The notes: a model not told the origin generated them from the sequence alone. Shown: positions 36,515 through 48,901, counted from the stretch's first letter. The stretch: DNA of 64,000 nt from Tiliqua scincoides (GCF_035046505.1 NC_089822.1:105718659-105782658), one strand, 5' to 3'. A program made the numbers and translations.

Positions 36515-37370
36515 ATCCCCACCTACAAAATGCTAACAACAACAAACCTCACAAGGTTGTGGAGAACCTGGTTCATGCCACACCTTGGTATCACCTGCTT
36601 AGACACTTTGTGCGAGTGACCAGATGTCCTTTTTTCCCAGGACTCATCCTCTTTTTTAGCCTTGTGTCCTGGAAAAGAACTCAAATGTCCTCCTTTTTCC
36701 TGTGAGCAGGCAGCGCATAGCCTTCTTGTAATTAATAAATTATATGTAATACAGTTTTATATTTAATAAGTAATATAGTGTTTATATCAACACAAATAAT
36801 AATATAACTTTATTTTTACCCCGCCTTTCTCCCCAAAGGGACTCAAGGCAGCTTACAACAGGTTAAAACAAATTAAAAATATAATTTTAAAAACAGTTAA
36901 AGCATATTAACACATGAGTGTTTTTAGCTTTTATTTTGTCATGATCTACATTTTTCTTGCATGTCCTACATTTTGGGGTGCCTGGCCCCCTTTTGCGGGT
37001 TATGACATCTGGTCACCCTGTACTTTGTGCACTTTGCGCTACAGGAATTATGGGCTGTGAACTATCAACACACAAGGTTTTTTTTTATAGAAAAATTCAA
37101 TTCCCCACCTACAAAACGGAAACAACAAACCTTGCAGGGTTGTTGCGGAGAACCTGGTTTACGCCACACCTTGGCGCCAGCTGCTGAGGCACTTGGTGTG
37201 CTTGACATGCTGCAGGAATTATGGGCTCTGGGATGCCACCAGGTAAGGTTTTCACAGGAGACTTCAATGCCCATCCTACAAAATGCAAACAGCCAACCTC
37301 GCAGGGTTGTTGTGCTCAGGCGCTTTTGCACACTTGACATGCTGCAGGAATTAAGTGCTCTGAACTGCCA
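36515..37370 (+). repeat. Three diverged tandem units, interrupted by a hAT element
   Basis: Units share 'ccc(a/c)acctacaaaa.g.aaac', 'aaacctcgcagggttgttg', 'gagaacctggtttacgccac accttgg' and 'tgctgcaggaattatgggct'. Unit 1 is 36515-36612 plus 37022-37085; unit 2 is ~37098-37250; unit 3 is ~37258-37370. They lie 0.3-1.2 kb from USF3 exon 1. Confidence 0.7.
36613..37021. mobile_element. hAT-type element inserted in a tandem unit
   Basis: Ends gagtgaccagatgtcc and gacatctggtcaccctg are inverted repeats; ACTTTGTG flanks both sides (36605-36612, 37022-37029). An L2-type tail (accccgcctttctccccaaa gggactcaagg) in inverse orientation is nested at ~36795-36870. Confidence 0.75.
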
Positions 37371-37439
37371 GTGGGAGTCCCACTGGCCAGAACAGTCAAG
37401 AGGCTCACCTGGCCCAGTATCCGCTCCAACAGAGGACAG

Positions 37440-37990
37440 CCAGCTGTTGCTGAGGCTTCACCAGAGGGGAGGGGAGGGGGCGACCTCCGCCTGTGGCCAC
37501 CGCCCGGGGGGACGGCTGCTGCCAGCCCTCCCCTCCTCAGACCCCCCCTCCACCCACCCCAACTGCCACCAGGCTGAGGGCGCTGCAGGGCTACTCGAGC
37601 GGGGGTAGAGCCCAGAGAGGCCCACGCGGGGGGAGAGGAGGAGGGAGGGAGGGCGGCGGGGCCTCGAAGCGACCCTCCCCGCCGCGGCCCTGCCCGGAGG
37701 GACTCACCGAGGGGGCACCGAGCGGACTCAGCAGCTGCAGCCCCGCCGACGGGACCATCCTCCTCCTGGGAGGCTTCTCCGCTCCCTCCCCTCTTGCTCC
37801 CTCACACACGGTCAGCCCCGCCCCGCTAGAGCCAAGCCAGCCAACGGCACGCGACTTCGCGCCTCACCTCCGCCAATCAGGGGCCCCGCCTCAAATTAGG
37901 CCCAACTGGAGAGAGGCGGGACTTACCCACGACGGCCCCCCATTGGTGGCGCCTTGAGCCAATGAGCGCTCTGCAGGCTTGGGTTGGATG
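37440..37990. promoter_or_regulatory. USF3: CpG island and promoter region of USF3
   Basis: Very GC-rich, CpG-dense DNA in an AT-rich neighbourhood. Three CCAAT-type boxes lie near 37873 (ccaatcag), 37942 (attgg) and 37960 (ccaatgag), just beyond the proposed first exon as read from the minus strand. CpG-island, CCAAT-containing, TATA-less promoters suit a broadly expressed gene. No plus-strand gene starts here as far as I can see, but a divergent transcript is possible. Confidence 0.75.
37708..37860 (-). other. USF3: USF3 first exon (predicted, mostly 5' UTR)
   Basis: Inside the CpG island, the minus strand carries a good donor (CCCTCG|gtgagt) at 37708/37707, the best donor upstream of the USF3 start exon. 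The 5' edge (~37860) is a guess between the GC core and the CCAAT boxes; no TATA box is seen. An ATG at 37758 opens 17 codons that reach the donor without a stop. Confidence 0.6.
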
Positions 37991-38191
37991 CGCATAGACA
38001 TAAAAAAGGCCAGAGTCAAGCATCTCCCCGAGCAGAGGTCATTTCCGCGGTTTCAAAGTGGAACAGCCATTTTTAAATGCCGCCTTCTTCCTGGGGTGCA
38101 AAGGAGACCTCCCTGTGGAAATCAATGGGGGGAAAAACTAGGGTTCCCCTGAAAATGATGACTGGGCATCACTAGGACAGATGAGTTATCA

Positions 38192-39480
38192 GAGCCCAAG
38201 CCCATGCATGTCTACTCAGAAGTCATCATTGGCATCCTTCAGTCTCGGGAGACTATGGTATCGCGCTCTGAATGGTGGTTCTGGAACAGCGTCTAGTGTG
38301 GCTGAAAAGGCCAATTTGGGAGTGATCCCTTCCACAATGGGAGCAAGTGCAGTCTCTCCCTGGTCTGTCTCCCTGGCTATGGGCCTTCCTTCTTTGCCTC
38401 AGTCTGTTGGCCAAGTGTCTCTTCAAACTGGGAAAGGCCATGCTGCACAGCCTGCCTCCAAGCGGGCCGCTCAGAGGCCAGGGGTTCCCACCTGTTGAGG
38501 TCCACTCCTAAGGCCTTCAGATCCCTCTTGCAGATGTCCTTGTATCGCAGCTGTGGTCTACCTGTAGGGCGCTTTCCTTGCACGAGTTCTCCATAGAGGA
38601 GATCCTTTGGGATCCGGCCATCATCCATTCTCACAACATGACCGAGCCAACGCAAGCGTCTCTGTTTCAGCAGTGCATACATGCTAGGGATTCCAGCATG
38701 TTCCAGGACTGTGTTGTTAGGAACTTTGTCCTGCCAGGTGATGCAGAGAATGCGTAGGAGGCAGCACATGTGGAAAGCGTTCAGTTTCCTCTCCTGTTGT
38801 GAGCGAAGAGTCCATGACTCGCTGCAGTACAGAAGTGTACTCAGGACGCAAGCTTTGTAGACCTAGATCTTGGTATGTTCCGTCAGCTTCTTATTGGACC
38901 AGACGCTCTTTGTGAGTCTGGAAAACGTGGTAGCTGCTTTGCCAATGCGTCTGTTTAGCTCGGTATCAAGAGAAAGAGTGTTGGAGATTGTTGAGTCAAG
39001 GTACACAAAGTCATGGACAATCTCCAGCTCATGTGCAAAGATTGCAATGCAGGGAGGTGAGTCCACCTCCTCAACCATGACCTGTGTTTTCTTCAGGCTG
39101 ATTGTCAGTCCAAAGTCTTGGCAGGCCTTGCCAAAATAGTTCATGAGCTGCTGGAGATCTTTGGCAGAGTGGGTAGTGACAGCTGCATCGTCGGCAAAGA
39201 GGAAGTCATGCAGACATTTCAGCTGGACTATGCTCTCAGTCTGGAGAGGTTGAAGAGCTTTCCGTCTGATCTGGTCTGGAGATAGGTGCCTTCTGTTGCA
39301 GTTCCAAAGGCATGCTTCAGCAGGACAGCGAAGAAAATCCTAAACAAGGTTGGCACAGGAACACAGCCCTGCTTCACTCCACTTCGGATGTAACTCAGAA
39401 CTTCGGATGTGGACTCAGAAATAAGTCCCATTATAGTCAATGGGGCTTGCTCCCAGAATGGTGTGGATAGGATTGCAGCC
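38192..39480 (+). mobile_element. Short Harbinger-like MITE split by the LINE
   Basis: The left part 38192-38223 (gcccaagcccatgcatgtct actcagaagt) and right part 39413-39480 (actcagaaataagtcccatt ..gataggattgcagcc) together make one complete 100-bp MITE, with the LINE between them. Confidence 0.8.
38224..39412 (-). mobile_element. 5'-truncated non-LTR retrotransposon (LINE) with RT domain
   Basis: Minus-strand frames read, in order, GVKQGCVPVPTLFRIFFAV (RT), CLHDFLFADDAAVTTHS with the FADD catalytic motif near 39190, FGLTISLKKTQVM, and a C-terminal part with RLRWLGHVVRMDDGRIPKDL and GKRPTGRPQLRYKDICKRDL. No LTRs; the 3' end is at 38224. The endonuclease and RT N-terminal part are missing, and the frames are interrupted. 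Flanked by ACTCAGAAGT/ACTCAGAAAT (38214, 39413). The clade is not certain; Vingi or another I/RTE-group clade is my best guess. Confidence 0.85.
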
Positions 39481-39483
39481 TGA

Positions 39484-39560
39484 GATCCCAAGCTTATACA
39501 AGTAAGTTCCAGTATAGTCAATGGGGTTTACTCCTAGGTAAGTGTGGATAGGATTGCAGC
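39484..39560 (+). mobile_element. Short Harbinger-like MITE, adjacent second copy
   Basis: Reads gatcccaagcttatacaagt aagttccagta..gtgtggataggattgcagc directly after TGA at 39481, head-to-tail with the split copy. Confidence 0.7.
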
Positions 39561-42500
39561 TTTAGTTTTTTATCCCAGTGCCGATTCCTTGTGAACAATT
39601 GTAGTGTTTCTGATTTTTTAAAATGAAAATTAAAACCACACCCCATTGCAAATTCCAGTACAAATACAACCCATTATTCCTGTAAAACAGGTGATGGCGG
39701 CTGTATGATGAACTTACAACAGAACTTCAGTCTAGTGTTAATAGATTGTGGGGCAGGCCAAGACTGAAGGAATAGCACACAACAATCCTGCAGTATAGAG
39801 TACACCCTTATTTCAAGCAAGGAGGGTCAAGCTTACAACAATCCTGCAGTGTGGGACTGGAGGGAGTGGGGGGAGGCTGACTGAGACTCAGGAATTTACA
39901 ACAACACTGCAATGCAGTCCACCATTCATACTTCTGGTTAGAGTTGGTGCTGCAATAATTCCTGCAGCTGCAGCAGTCAGTCAGTCATATGACTGTTTTC
40001 TGCTCAAACTTTCAGCCAATTCAGTTCACATAGCCAATTACATGGAATAATTTTCTCCTCCAACTTACATGCGGATGCCCTGTGCTTTAAAAGGCTGCAA
40101 ATATTCCATCTTTAAACTCTCTCCCTCCAGTTTGCAGCATTTTAAAGTACAGGGCATCTACACATAAGTCAGAGGAGAAGATTATCTATTTTAAGATTAT
40201 TTATTTATACAGGTATTTATATACCGTCTTTCTTTGGTCCTCAGATCTCTCCTCAGACTTTAATGCAAGGCAGTTTACATAGGCAGGCTGTTCTAAACCC
40301 CCATAGGGATTTTTACAATTGAATAGTTCTAGTCTTTCATAGAACTCCACGCTCCAGCTGCTGTCATAAAGCAGTCAGAGCCAGCTGTAAAAGGGGCTCC
40401 AACAGTACACTCAGTGCACTGTCAGGAGCACCTGTGGAAAGGACTGTGCCTTTCAGCCTGCACTGTCACTTGTCCTGCCACTTGTTGGAGCAGGCAAGGC
40501 AGTGGGAGGGAGTGGGGGGGAAGCGGAATGGAATGAGGAGGGAGCAAAACAGGTCAGGGAGGGATAGGGATGGCGGCTTAGGTCTGGAAAAGGGGGTGGG
40601 TTTGGTAGCAATGGTGGCTACTGAATCTTAAATCCCCTTGCCAGACCTGATCCCACAGTGCAGATCTATGCAGACTTGCAGCAGCTACTTTGCTAGCACA
40701 GGACTAGAGCCCCCTGTGCTGCAGATACTTACCCCTAGGTAAGGGAAAAATTCAGAGGAGGCCTCTTCAACTGTTCCCCCATCATAGGATGCAGCAGCTG
40801 CTATTTTGCCACAGTTGCACTGGTGGGGAGGGGAAGGATAGGATTGGGCTCCTAATTTAGTAATCTTATTCTCTCTCTCTCCAAAGACCAGAATTAGATA
40901 TAAATTCCTCTCTTTGATGGTACTTTTCATTTCAGGGGAGCATGCTACTTGCCAATCATGGCTACATCAGAGCATGTACCACCGAAGTATGAATGTATAC
41001 TTGCTATAGTTACTAACTTCCATAGTATAGTTACTATAACTTGCTGTAGTTACTCTAATTTTCATCGCCTTTTCTTTGTTTCCCCCATCTGCACCCATTA
41101 TTTGAGAATATATTAATGCAAAACCCCCAAAACTTCTTGTTATGCAATCACTATTTTTGTTTTACTTATCTATGTTCAGACTTCTGTATATATAAAATTG
41201 TGTTTTCTCTCTAACTAGAATAGTTCATCTTGTTTTTGGAAAAAGAAAATTTATATAATGAAGTTGGTCAGAAACCATACAAGCCTGGATTTCTCTATCC
41301 AAGGCAGATTTCAATGGCAACTTTGTCTTTTGCTCAGAGCTGAGAGGAGATAGCCCAGAAACCAGTTCTACATGTAAGCCTGGTGATTACAAATCTCTAT
41401 GGAATGATGTCAGAGGCCATATGCTGAGGAGGAACAGGAACTGCTTGAGCAGCCAATGAGTACTGTAATGGGAAATGAGGTGGAGGAAGGGAGATAAAGC
41501 AAGAATAGTACCAAGGCCAAAATCAACTTCAGAAGTACATTAAAATTATTTTCATATTTCACATTTAAACCACAAACATACCTGGGTGAAACGGCCCACC
41601 ATTCTCAGTTTGGTCTGGTTGCTTGTGGAACACCTGCCAGATTCTAAAAGGACTAAAAGCTAGTGCTGCTCTTTGCCCAGATCAAGATCTCACTGTTGCT
41701 ATGCAGTAAATTGGTGCCTACAGAGGGGTACTCACCTGATTGAATATTCTCCATTCAAACACACTTACTACATATGAAAAATTAGGTGTCTTTACATGAG
41801 ATCAGACTAAACTATCATTTGGCTATAAACAGAGTCCATAGGGGTAATTTTCTCTTTAAAAGATTAAACGGTTCTATATAGCTAAGGGTGGTAAGCTGGT
41901 TTCTCATGGTGTGGCTACTTATAAGTGCCTTGATTAAAGAGAAAGGCAGGGTAGAAATTAAATAAAAAATAAAAATAAAAAATAAATTCTATTCTGCTGG
42001 TAAGAATGGTTCCACAAGGCACCATACAATCTTCCCTACTAGTCACAAACTGAAGAGTCCACTGGTTTAAAATGTACGTTTAAGCCATTCCTGCCTAGCA
42101 CTGCATATACACAACAAGAACCAAATGTGTACAACTGTGGGCCGGGCAAAAACGGGTTCAAGTTCATGATCAGTAAATATATTTAAGAATTTAAATGCTT
42201 CTTAAATACTGCAGCTCTCAAACATCTCTCTTGCAGCTCTCAGACATCTGAAGTATATTGTCCGTGGTTTTTATGTTAAGCAAGTTTGGTCACCCCTGCC
42301 ATACAGTCAGCCAATTCAAAGAAAGTGGATCAGAGAGGTATCTTGAACAGTGCTGGACTCACTTTAAAGCCCTGGTCTTTTTTTGCTATGCCCCCCCCCC
42401 ATGACAGGTTCACTGATTTAACGTGACTAGTTGAAAACTGCTTCATGACTGACAGCCTCAGCAGCAGCAATAGACTGAAAGATTTGGGAAGAATTTGCTG

Positions 42501-43949
42501 CTGAGAAAGGTGGAAACAATTTGGAACAAGTAAATTGGCCCTCCCTGCACAGAGAAGACTGTTGCAAAGGCATCTTGTCATGCAAGTCTCTAGTCTGCAG
42601 GCCACACCCTCTTTCCCTAACAGCCTTAAAGAAACCTGAATGAAAAGCCATCTTGAAACTTGACTAGACAGAAGAGAAGCAGCAGTGGGATTGGACAACC
42701 AGAGGATTAATTAGACGAGTGATTTTCAACCTCTCTCATCTCATGGCACACTGGCAAGACACTAAAATGGTCAAGGCACACCATCAGTTTTTTGACCATT
42801 GACAAGGCACACTCTGCTGCCAATGGGGGGCTCACATCCCCCAATGGCCCTATTAATAAATGACCCTCTCCCAAATTCCCATGGCACACCTGGGGACCAT
42901 TCATGGCACACCAGTGGTTGAAAATGGCTGAATTAGACAGTGACTTAGCCTAGGTCACCCAGGCTTTAATTGATTTAATACTATTAAGTCTTTAAATGCA
43001 TTTTTTCCTTTCCTTTTTGTTTTTTCTTGGAGGGGCTGAGACAGTTTGCACTGATAGATACAATTCTGTGGAAGCTCCTCTACTATTGAATGGCCTCCCT
43101 GAGCAGGGTCATTGGTTAATAATGCCAATACCAAACTACAGAATAGCTGTTGGGGGGAAAAGGGGATTTGGATGCAAATTAAGCAGTGAGTTATGTGAGC
43201 CCCACCAGCTCACATAACTTCACCTGTGCTGGTGGAAGAGTGAGCTGGTGAAGATCCTTCTTCTGAACTGTGAGCCCCACCAGCCCCCTCTGGTTTGCTG
43301 AAAATTAGGAGCAGAGGCAGAAAAAGGTTTCAAATAAAAATAGCTTATTTACAGTTGAAACATGTACCCTCCTGTACATGGTCTAGAGACTTTGGAACAG
43401 GGAATCCAAAAGTTTTCCCTTTATGGTAATGGGCAGAGATTTTTATCTTTCAGCTGCGAAAACTTAGCAAAATGCACTTGCATTTTACGTGCTTGCATGT
43501 GTCACACACTCAATCCAGCCTCCAGGCAGTCAACAGGAGGTGGATGAACTGGCCTCTTAGGACCTAAGCATAGTGAACTTTGCATGTGTCCTGGCTTTGA
43601 ACTGCAAGGGATTAGGAGTGCCAAAGGAAAAGGACTACACAGTTTCTCAATGTTTGTCCCCCGCTGTACCACTTCACATGGTTCACCTATCTGAAATGAC
43701 CACCAGAAGTTACATCATTGCCAGTTACTTCCAGGTTGGGAGGTCAAATGTGACACTACAGACACCAGTTAGAGGCACAAAGCAGACAGGAGGGCTTTTT
43801 TGAACTTGCAAAAAGCACACATTGGAGCTCTGCCCACAAAGCTGAATCATCTACTGCTGTTTGTCAGGGTATGTTGCTGTCTCACTGCTGGGCAGCAGAT
43901 GTCCAGGGGTCCTGCGAATACCACCAGACACTACCTCAAAGAGCACCAG
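39561..43949. other. Intergenic DNA between USF3 promoter side and NAA50 3' side
   Basis: Repeat-rich, without gene evidence. It holds a LINE-type tail at 40195-40290 (tttatataccgtctttcttt), a composite element ending ggataggattgggctc at 40851, an L2-like tail at 41920-41990, a hAT right end at ~42225-42299 (caagtttggtcacccctg) and the hAT MITE at 42717. No poly(A)-linked or spliced gene was found. Confidence 0.5.
42717..42930. mobile_element. hAT-type MITE with perfect 8-bp target duplication
   Basis: Ends gagtgattttcaacctct and ccagtggttgaaaatggctg, flanked by AATTAGAC on both sides (42709-42716, 42931-42938). An inverted copy of the 207-434 family. Confidence 0.9.
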
Positions 43950-46900
43950 TCACCCATACCACTGGTTGAGAAACACAGGACTACAGTAACAAGTGGACTC
44001 CTCTAAGAGACCTTTGCTTACTCTTCCTTAAACAACTTTCAATATCATGAGTACTATAGGCTACTTCCTAATCATGTATCCAATTCCTCTTTACGGTGGC
44101 AGGTTTACAGATAGACAGGTTCTTTACTCCATATGTGGCAGTTCTGTACAAGGATTTTTCAATTTTGGTTCTCAAATACTTCAATTTGTCAAGTCTATTA
44201 CAGCATTTGTACCACCTCAGTTCTGAAAGTACGGTTAAGATTATATTTTTTCTCCTATTTCAGTTCTAAGAAAATTTGTGCAGTTACTTCTTCTAGCTGT
44301 CAAATGTTCTCTGGCTAAATTTTTGGAAAATATATTCCATCTATTAAGATTAAGATTTGATAGATTTCCTCAAAGAAAATACAAATAAGTTGAAAGATTC
44401 TGTTGCTACAGTTTGGAAACTACTGCAATAGCATATTTCAAGCCAGGGGGTTTCTTTCCTCAAACTACTTGTTTCACATTGTTACAACACTGACACTTGA
44501 GGCGTAAACAAGTTGGGCTCCTGCACAATCTTTTAGATCAACTGGGTGTACCCTTTTGATTAATATATGAGAAAAGGCAAATAAAACAGCAGGGGCCCAC
44601 AGAAAGTGTTGTGCAGGTAGTCCAACAGCTGTGGAGTTTCTGTTCCCTGGAGATTTGTTAAGGTCAAGATTGATGTGTTTCAGAAACTCCTTACCTTTTA
44701 GTTCCACAGCATTAACAGAGTGCAAGGTAGTTTTAATTGACATTCATAAGAACAATTCAAACTATTATGTTGTGATTTTAATGTATAATTCACTGCCAGA
44801 ATAAGTGATGTATATCACTTACCTCTTAACAGGATTTCTAGAAAACCTCTTCAGAGCAATTTCCATTGAATTCAGGGGAACTTCTAAGTAAACAACATCC
44901 ATATGTTTTAGCTAGGTTTATTATGGCTCCTGCCACCCAAGTTCATTGGCAAGGAGTCTCTTATGCTGCTCTTGCCAGCTCCAAAGCTCAACAGTGACAT
45001 AAGGAAAACCACAGCTTTCAGTAGGATTAGGCAGAGAGAAAAGGGGTTTTTTCATGCAGTGCTGAGCAAGGGCTTTTACGGTTTGCCCTAGGCAAACAGA
45101 AGACTTGCTATAATGTTGCTTATTCTGAAGTGGCCGACTATAAGCCAAACAAAAGTAGATAATCAAGAATGTAAATAAAGCAGGAACCAAAAGTCCAGGT
45201 TGAGGGCAACATTATTCACAGGGCACATTTAATCAGAAAAAGGTTTCTAAAAGTTTTACTTCCAAAAACTTCAGAAAGACAATCTATGCTCTTTAAGACC
45301 CCCAAACATCATAAGATTTGTAAATAATTTATTTTCTCCCTAAATTTTGAAATGCATGTTTTTCCTCAAGACACAGGGACATTCCACAAGTACAATCTAG
45401 TCATTTCTACTGGCATGGGGCTACAAACAGTAGATCTGGTATCCACAGATCTGAGGTCCCCTGCACCCATGACTGACAAGCAGGCAGGCTAGAAGGGAAA
45501 CCAAGAATTAACATTAACTTCCTGCTTCCTGTTAACATTCATTCTCCACTCTGGTGTGTGCCTGCCTGCTTGTCTGTTAGAACAAGAATTATGTGCAACT
45601 GTAATGTAGAGAAACAGAGGTAATGGGTGCGGGGCAGAGATAGGGTTCCATTTTATCTGCAGTTTCTGTATCTGCAGGGGAGGGGTAGTTAGAGTATCTC
45701 TGCTCACATTAAGGTAATGCCTGCTAAATAAGCCATGATTTCTTTTGTCCAAGAGTAGACAGCAGATTTACTCCAGATCAGAACATATTTACAAGCACAT
45801 AATGAACTAACATCTTATGAATGTCCATTTAAGCTGCATGTCAAACACATTCAAAGGAAACTAATCAAGAAATCAGGTAGTGACAACTTGAGACAAATGT
45901 TGCAGCTGCAAACTCAAAACAAAGTTAGGGAATGCATTATAAAACTTAATTTGTGCTTTGCTACTGACCCAGGATTCACAGGAAGTGGATAAGTGGTTTT
46001 TTTTGTTTGTTACATTCAAGTTTGCTAGACATCACAGGGCACCATTAAAAGTTAATGAAATAACTAGAATTTATTTCAGCTGTAACAGTTTGTCATCTTT
46101 AATGGACATATTTAACCATTAAATGAATCAAGTAAACCCAGCCACTATGTGTATACAAAAATATTTCCCTCCCTAAGCCCCAGTAAAGGATGTCTGTCCT
46201 GGGTGCTTCTTTCCTTCTTGTTGCATATCATGGTTACCTAATACTGAAAGTTTCTTTATAAAAAGTTCATAGTTCAGCTATGTTCAAAGTTCATCAGTTC
46301 ATAGTGAACTATGACTGATGACAAAACCTGTTGTACTGAGCCACTTGTCAAGTACGTAGCCTATAACTAGGTAAAACCTAGTCACATACATACTCGCTGC
46401 AAACTTTTACAAGAGAAATGATGCTGGTGATATTTTCAGAGAACCTCACAACCAATTAATATATTTGTATATATGCCGATTCGCAAGAGAAAGTTCCAAC
46501 AATACACGAAGAATTAACACACCATTTTAAAAACCACCCCCTATTTATTTGTAGAGAAAAACATTCTTCCCAAACCAGCAAGCCTTTGTGGCAAAGAAAG
46601 ATGCTGTCAGGGCTGATCATCATGAAAAAAAATGGAGACATTTGATTTGAAATGTCTTCTTTCACCTCATACAGAACATAGTTACTAAGGAAGGTTGACC
46701 ATACAATGGAAATTCCAAGAAACATTAAGAAATACATTCATAGAACAACAGTGATTAAGAAGTCATAAACCAAGGTTAACTCTGAATGTTCGTGCACTAG
46801 AGTTTTCTTGCAATCTAAAGGAAAACTGCCTGTAACACAAAGGGTTGTATACCAAGCGTCTCTTGCATGAATGGAAGGCACTTCCATTTGCACAAAATAG

Positions 46901-48901
46901 CAGGGGAAGAAGATTTTCACTACTCTCCTCTCCCATTAGCAGTCCTCTGTGCTTCACACAATCCTGTTCTGGAGGTTGTTCCCCCCTCTCCCCCAAGTCT
47001 TAGGAATAGATCTTTGGAGAGAACAGGTGCTGCTGTGCTGAAAAGGGAAGAAATTTGCTTTCACTTGTGCTCCAAATTGCCCCTGATCAGTATGTCAAGG
47101 GAAGCCATGCAACTCCCCATTGTAAATATCTACAAATCAATTTTAGAAAAAAGGATATTAACAGTTAGCACCTGAAGGCAGCTATAGGAAAATGTAGACT
47201 CAACTATACATACATTCTCCAATGTAGCACCTTCTCCCTCCTGGCCTCAGCAACAACTGACAGAAATGCAGAGGTGGCATCTGAATGCTGTATTTCAACA
47301 TCAACATTGAAGGATATCATCTCAGGAACTACAGTACAAAATTGTCTATATGACCAGGGAAGCAGCATGAAAACCTTTCCAGAAACAAGGCCACTAGCAG
47401 ACAAGCAGAATGTTTGTTCTGATCAGAAGAATTGACATGCAACTGTTAGCCTGCATATACCAAGCAAGCAGATGTCAGGCACACATTTTAGGACATTCTG
47501 CAAGCCTAATAATGAATTGTGACTGTAATTTTCCCAACTCTTCTGCAATTAAAGGCTGATAAATATTGCAAATAACTTGAGCTTTCCCAGTCTTTATCCC
47601 CCTGGTTCTCAATTCAGCATCACAGTGAAATCACAGCACCAGCTAGCAAGATCACGCTGTAATAAGCTGTCCCCCCACCTCAGAAAGTATTTTTCAAATT
47701 AGAAAAAGCGCAAAATACAGCTTAGGTTCAAAAACAGGAAAGTAATACAGTTTAATATTGATTTAGATGGGGCAGATTTTGTTTCCAGTACATTTCCCCA
47801 GATAAGGAGAAGAGTCATAAGATTAAGCTGGCATTGTTGTACTGAACACTATAAGCTCAAAAATGAAATTACTGCATACAAAAGCATAACACAATACAAA
47901 GCAAGAGCTCAGTAAAGGAGGCTACAGTTCTCACATTACAATGTTAGGAGAAGCTAGTTATTTCCAGAATCCTTACAATGCTCTCTCAAAAAACCACTTC
48001 CATAATGTTTTCCCCACCACCTCCTTTAACAGGATACCAAGACGAGTGCCAAGTCTTCAGAAGAGTGGCGGGGAAGCAGCTTTAGCCATCCTCTAAGCCA
48101 TCCTCTAAGTACCTTAGGAAGAGTACAAACTCAGCAAGCAAGCAGAGTCCAAACCAGCAGAGTCATTTCCAAGGCAAAGCGTTTTTGTTTTTTGTTTTTT
48201 TTTAAAGAAAAAAATATGGGTCACATACTGATCATCTTTAGCAGTCTTAAAATGTTTGGCTCTCCCATTGTTGTCCGAGCCCAAGGGTCGTTCTGCTGCT
48301 AGCACAATACCTATAATGAATGGGAGAAGAGTGGAAGATAGTACAGCTCTCACCTACATCAGTCAAGGAACATGGCACCAGCTGACCAAAAGATGGACAA
48401 CACTGGTTATTCAGCAAGATGAACCTTCTGGTTAGCCACTGCACCTTTCTCGGCACACAACGGAAAAATGGCAACTCAAATACTGTGGATCAACAGACGG
48501 ATGATGCACGTTTAGGTTCAAAATGTCAACAGGGCCAGAGAACCGCATAACCAAGTTCAGAAATAGAGAGCAATAGCCTCCAGATATTATGGTATTGGGA
48601 GTCTGGATACAAGGTATTGCTTAAATATTACCCTTCAATGGGAATGCAGAAGGATCAAAACACACTGAAGAAAAGCTGACATTTGGAAGACCAACTGAAG
48701 GCCCCTCTCCCTCACAACTAGAACTGCACACTATTCATCCCAAAGAAGATCTATAAAACCCAAACACACAATTGGACAATCCATGGAAAGTTATTAATTT
48801 GTTGGAGAGGGCACAAAACATTAGAAGGGGGAAAAAAAACCAGGCCTCTCTTTCCTTATTTGGTGACAAGCAAGTGCAAGAAAGCGTTCATTGGATTTTG
48901 T
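43950..48901 (-). other. NAA50: Probable NAA50 3' UTR and flank
   Basis: Nearly 5 kb downstream of the NAA50 stop without a recognised transposon, while both sides are full of them. Minus-strand AATAAA candidates occur at 46544-46549, near 46071 and near 44910. NAA50 transcripts are known to have long 3' UTRs; which site is used cannot be told from sequence. Confidence 0.45.

Larger units (their letters stand above)
29868..37707 (-). other. USF3: USF3 intron 1
   Basis: A 7.8 kb intron filled with repeats listed separately (two hAT elements, MITE, CR1, LINE-tail element, tandem units). 34420-36020 shows nothing I recognise. Confidence 0.6.

Noticed and set aside
37027-37608. 193-codon plus-strand frame reaching into the USF3 island
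   Set aside because: It runs through tandem repeat units into GC-rich leader; no recognisable protein, and its codons change character at the island border.
37493-37957. Long GC-rich open frames on both strands in the USF3 island
   Set aside because: GC-rich DNA lacks stop codons by chance; the translations are Pro/Gly/Arg-rich low complexity and no splice or homology support exists. Only the short exon 1 frame that joins USF3 was kept.
38181-38498. Plus-strand frame over the LINE end
   Set aside because: It is antisense to the LINE C-terminal coding region and has no independent support.
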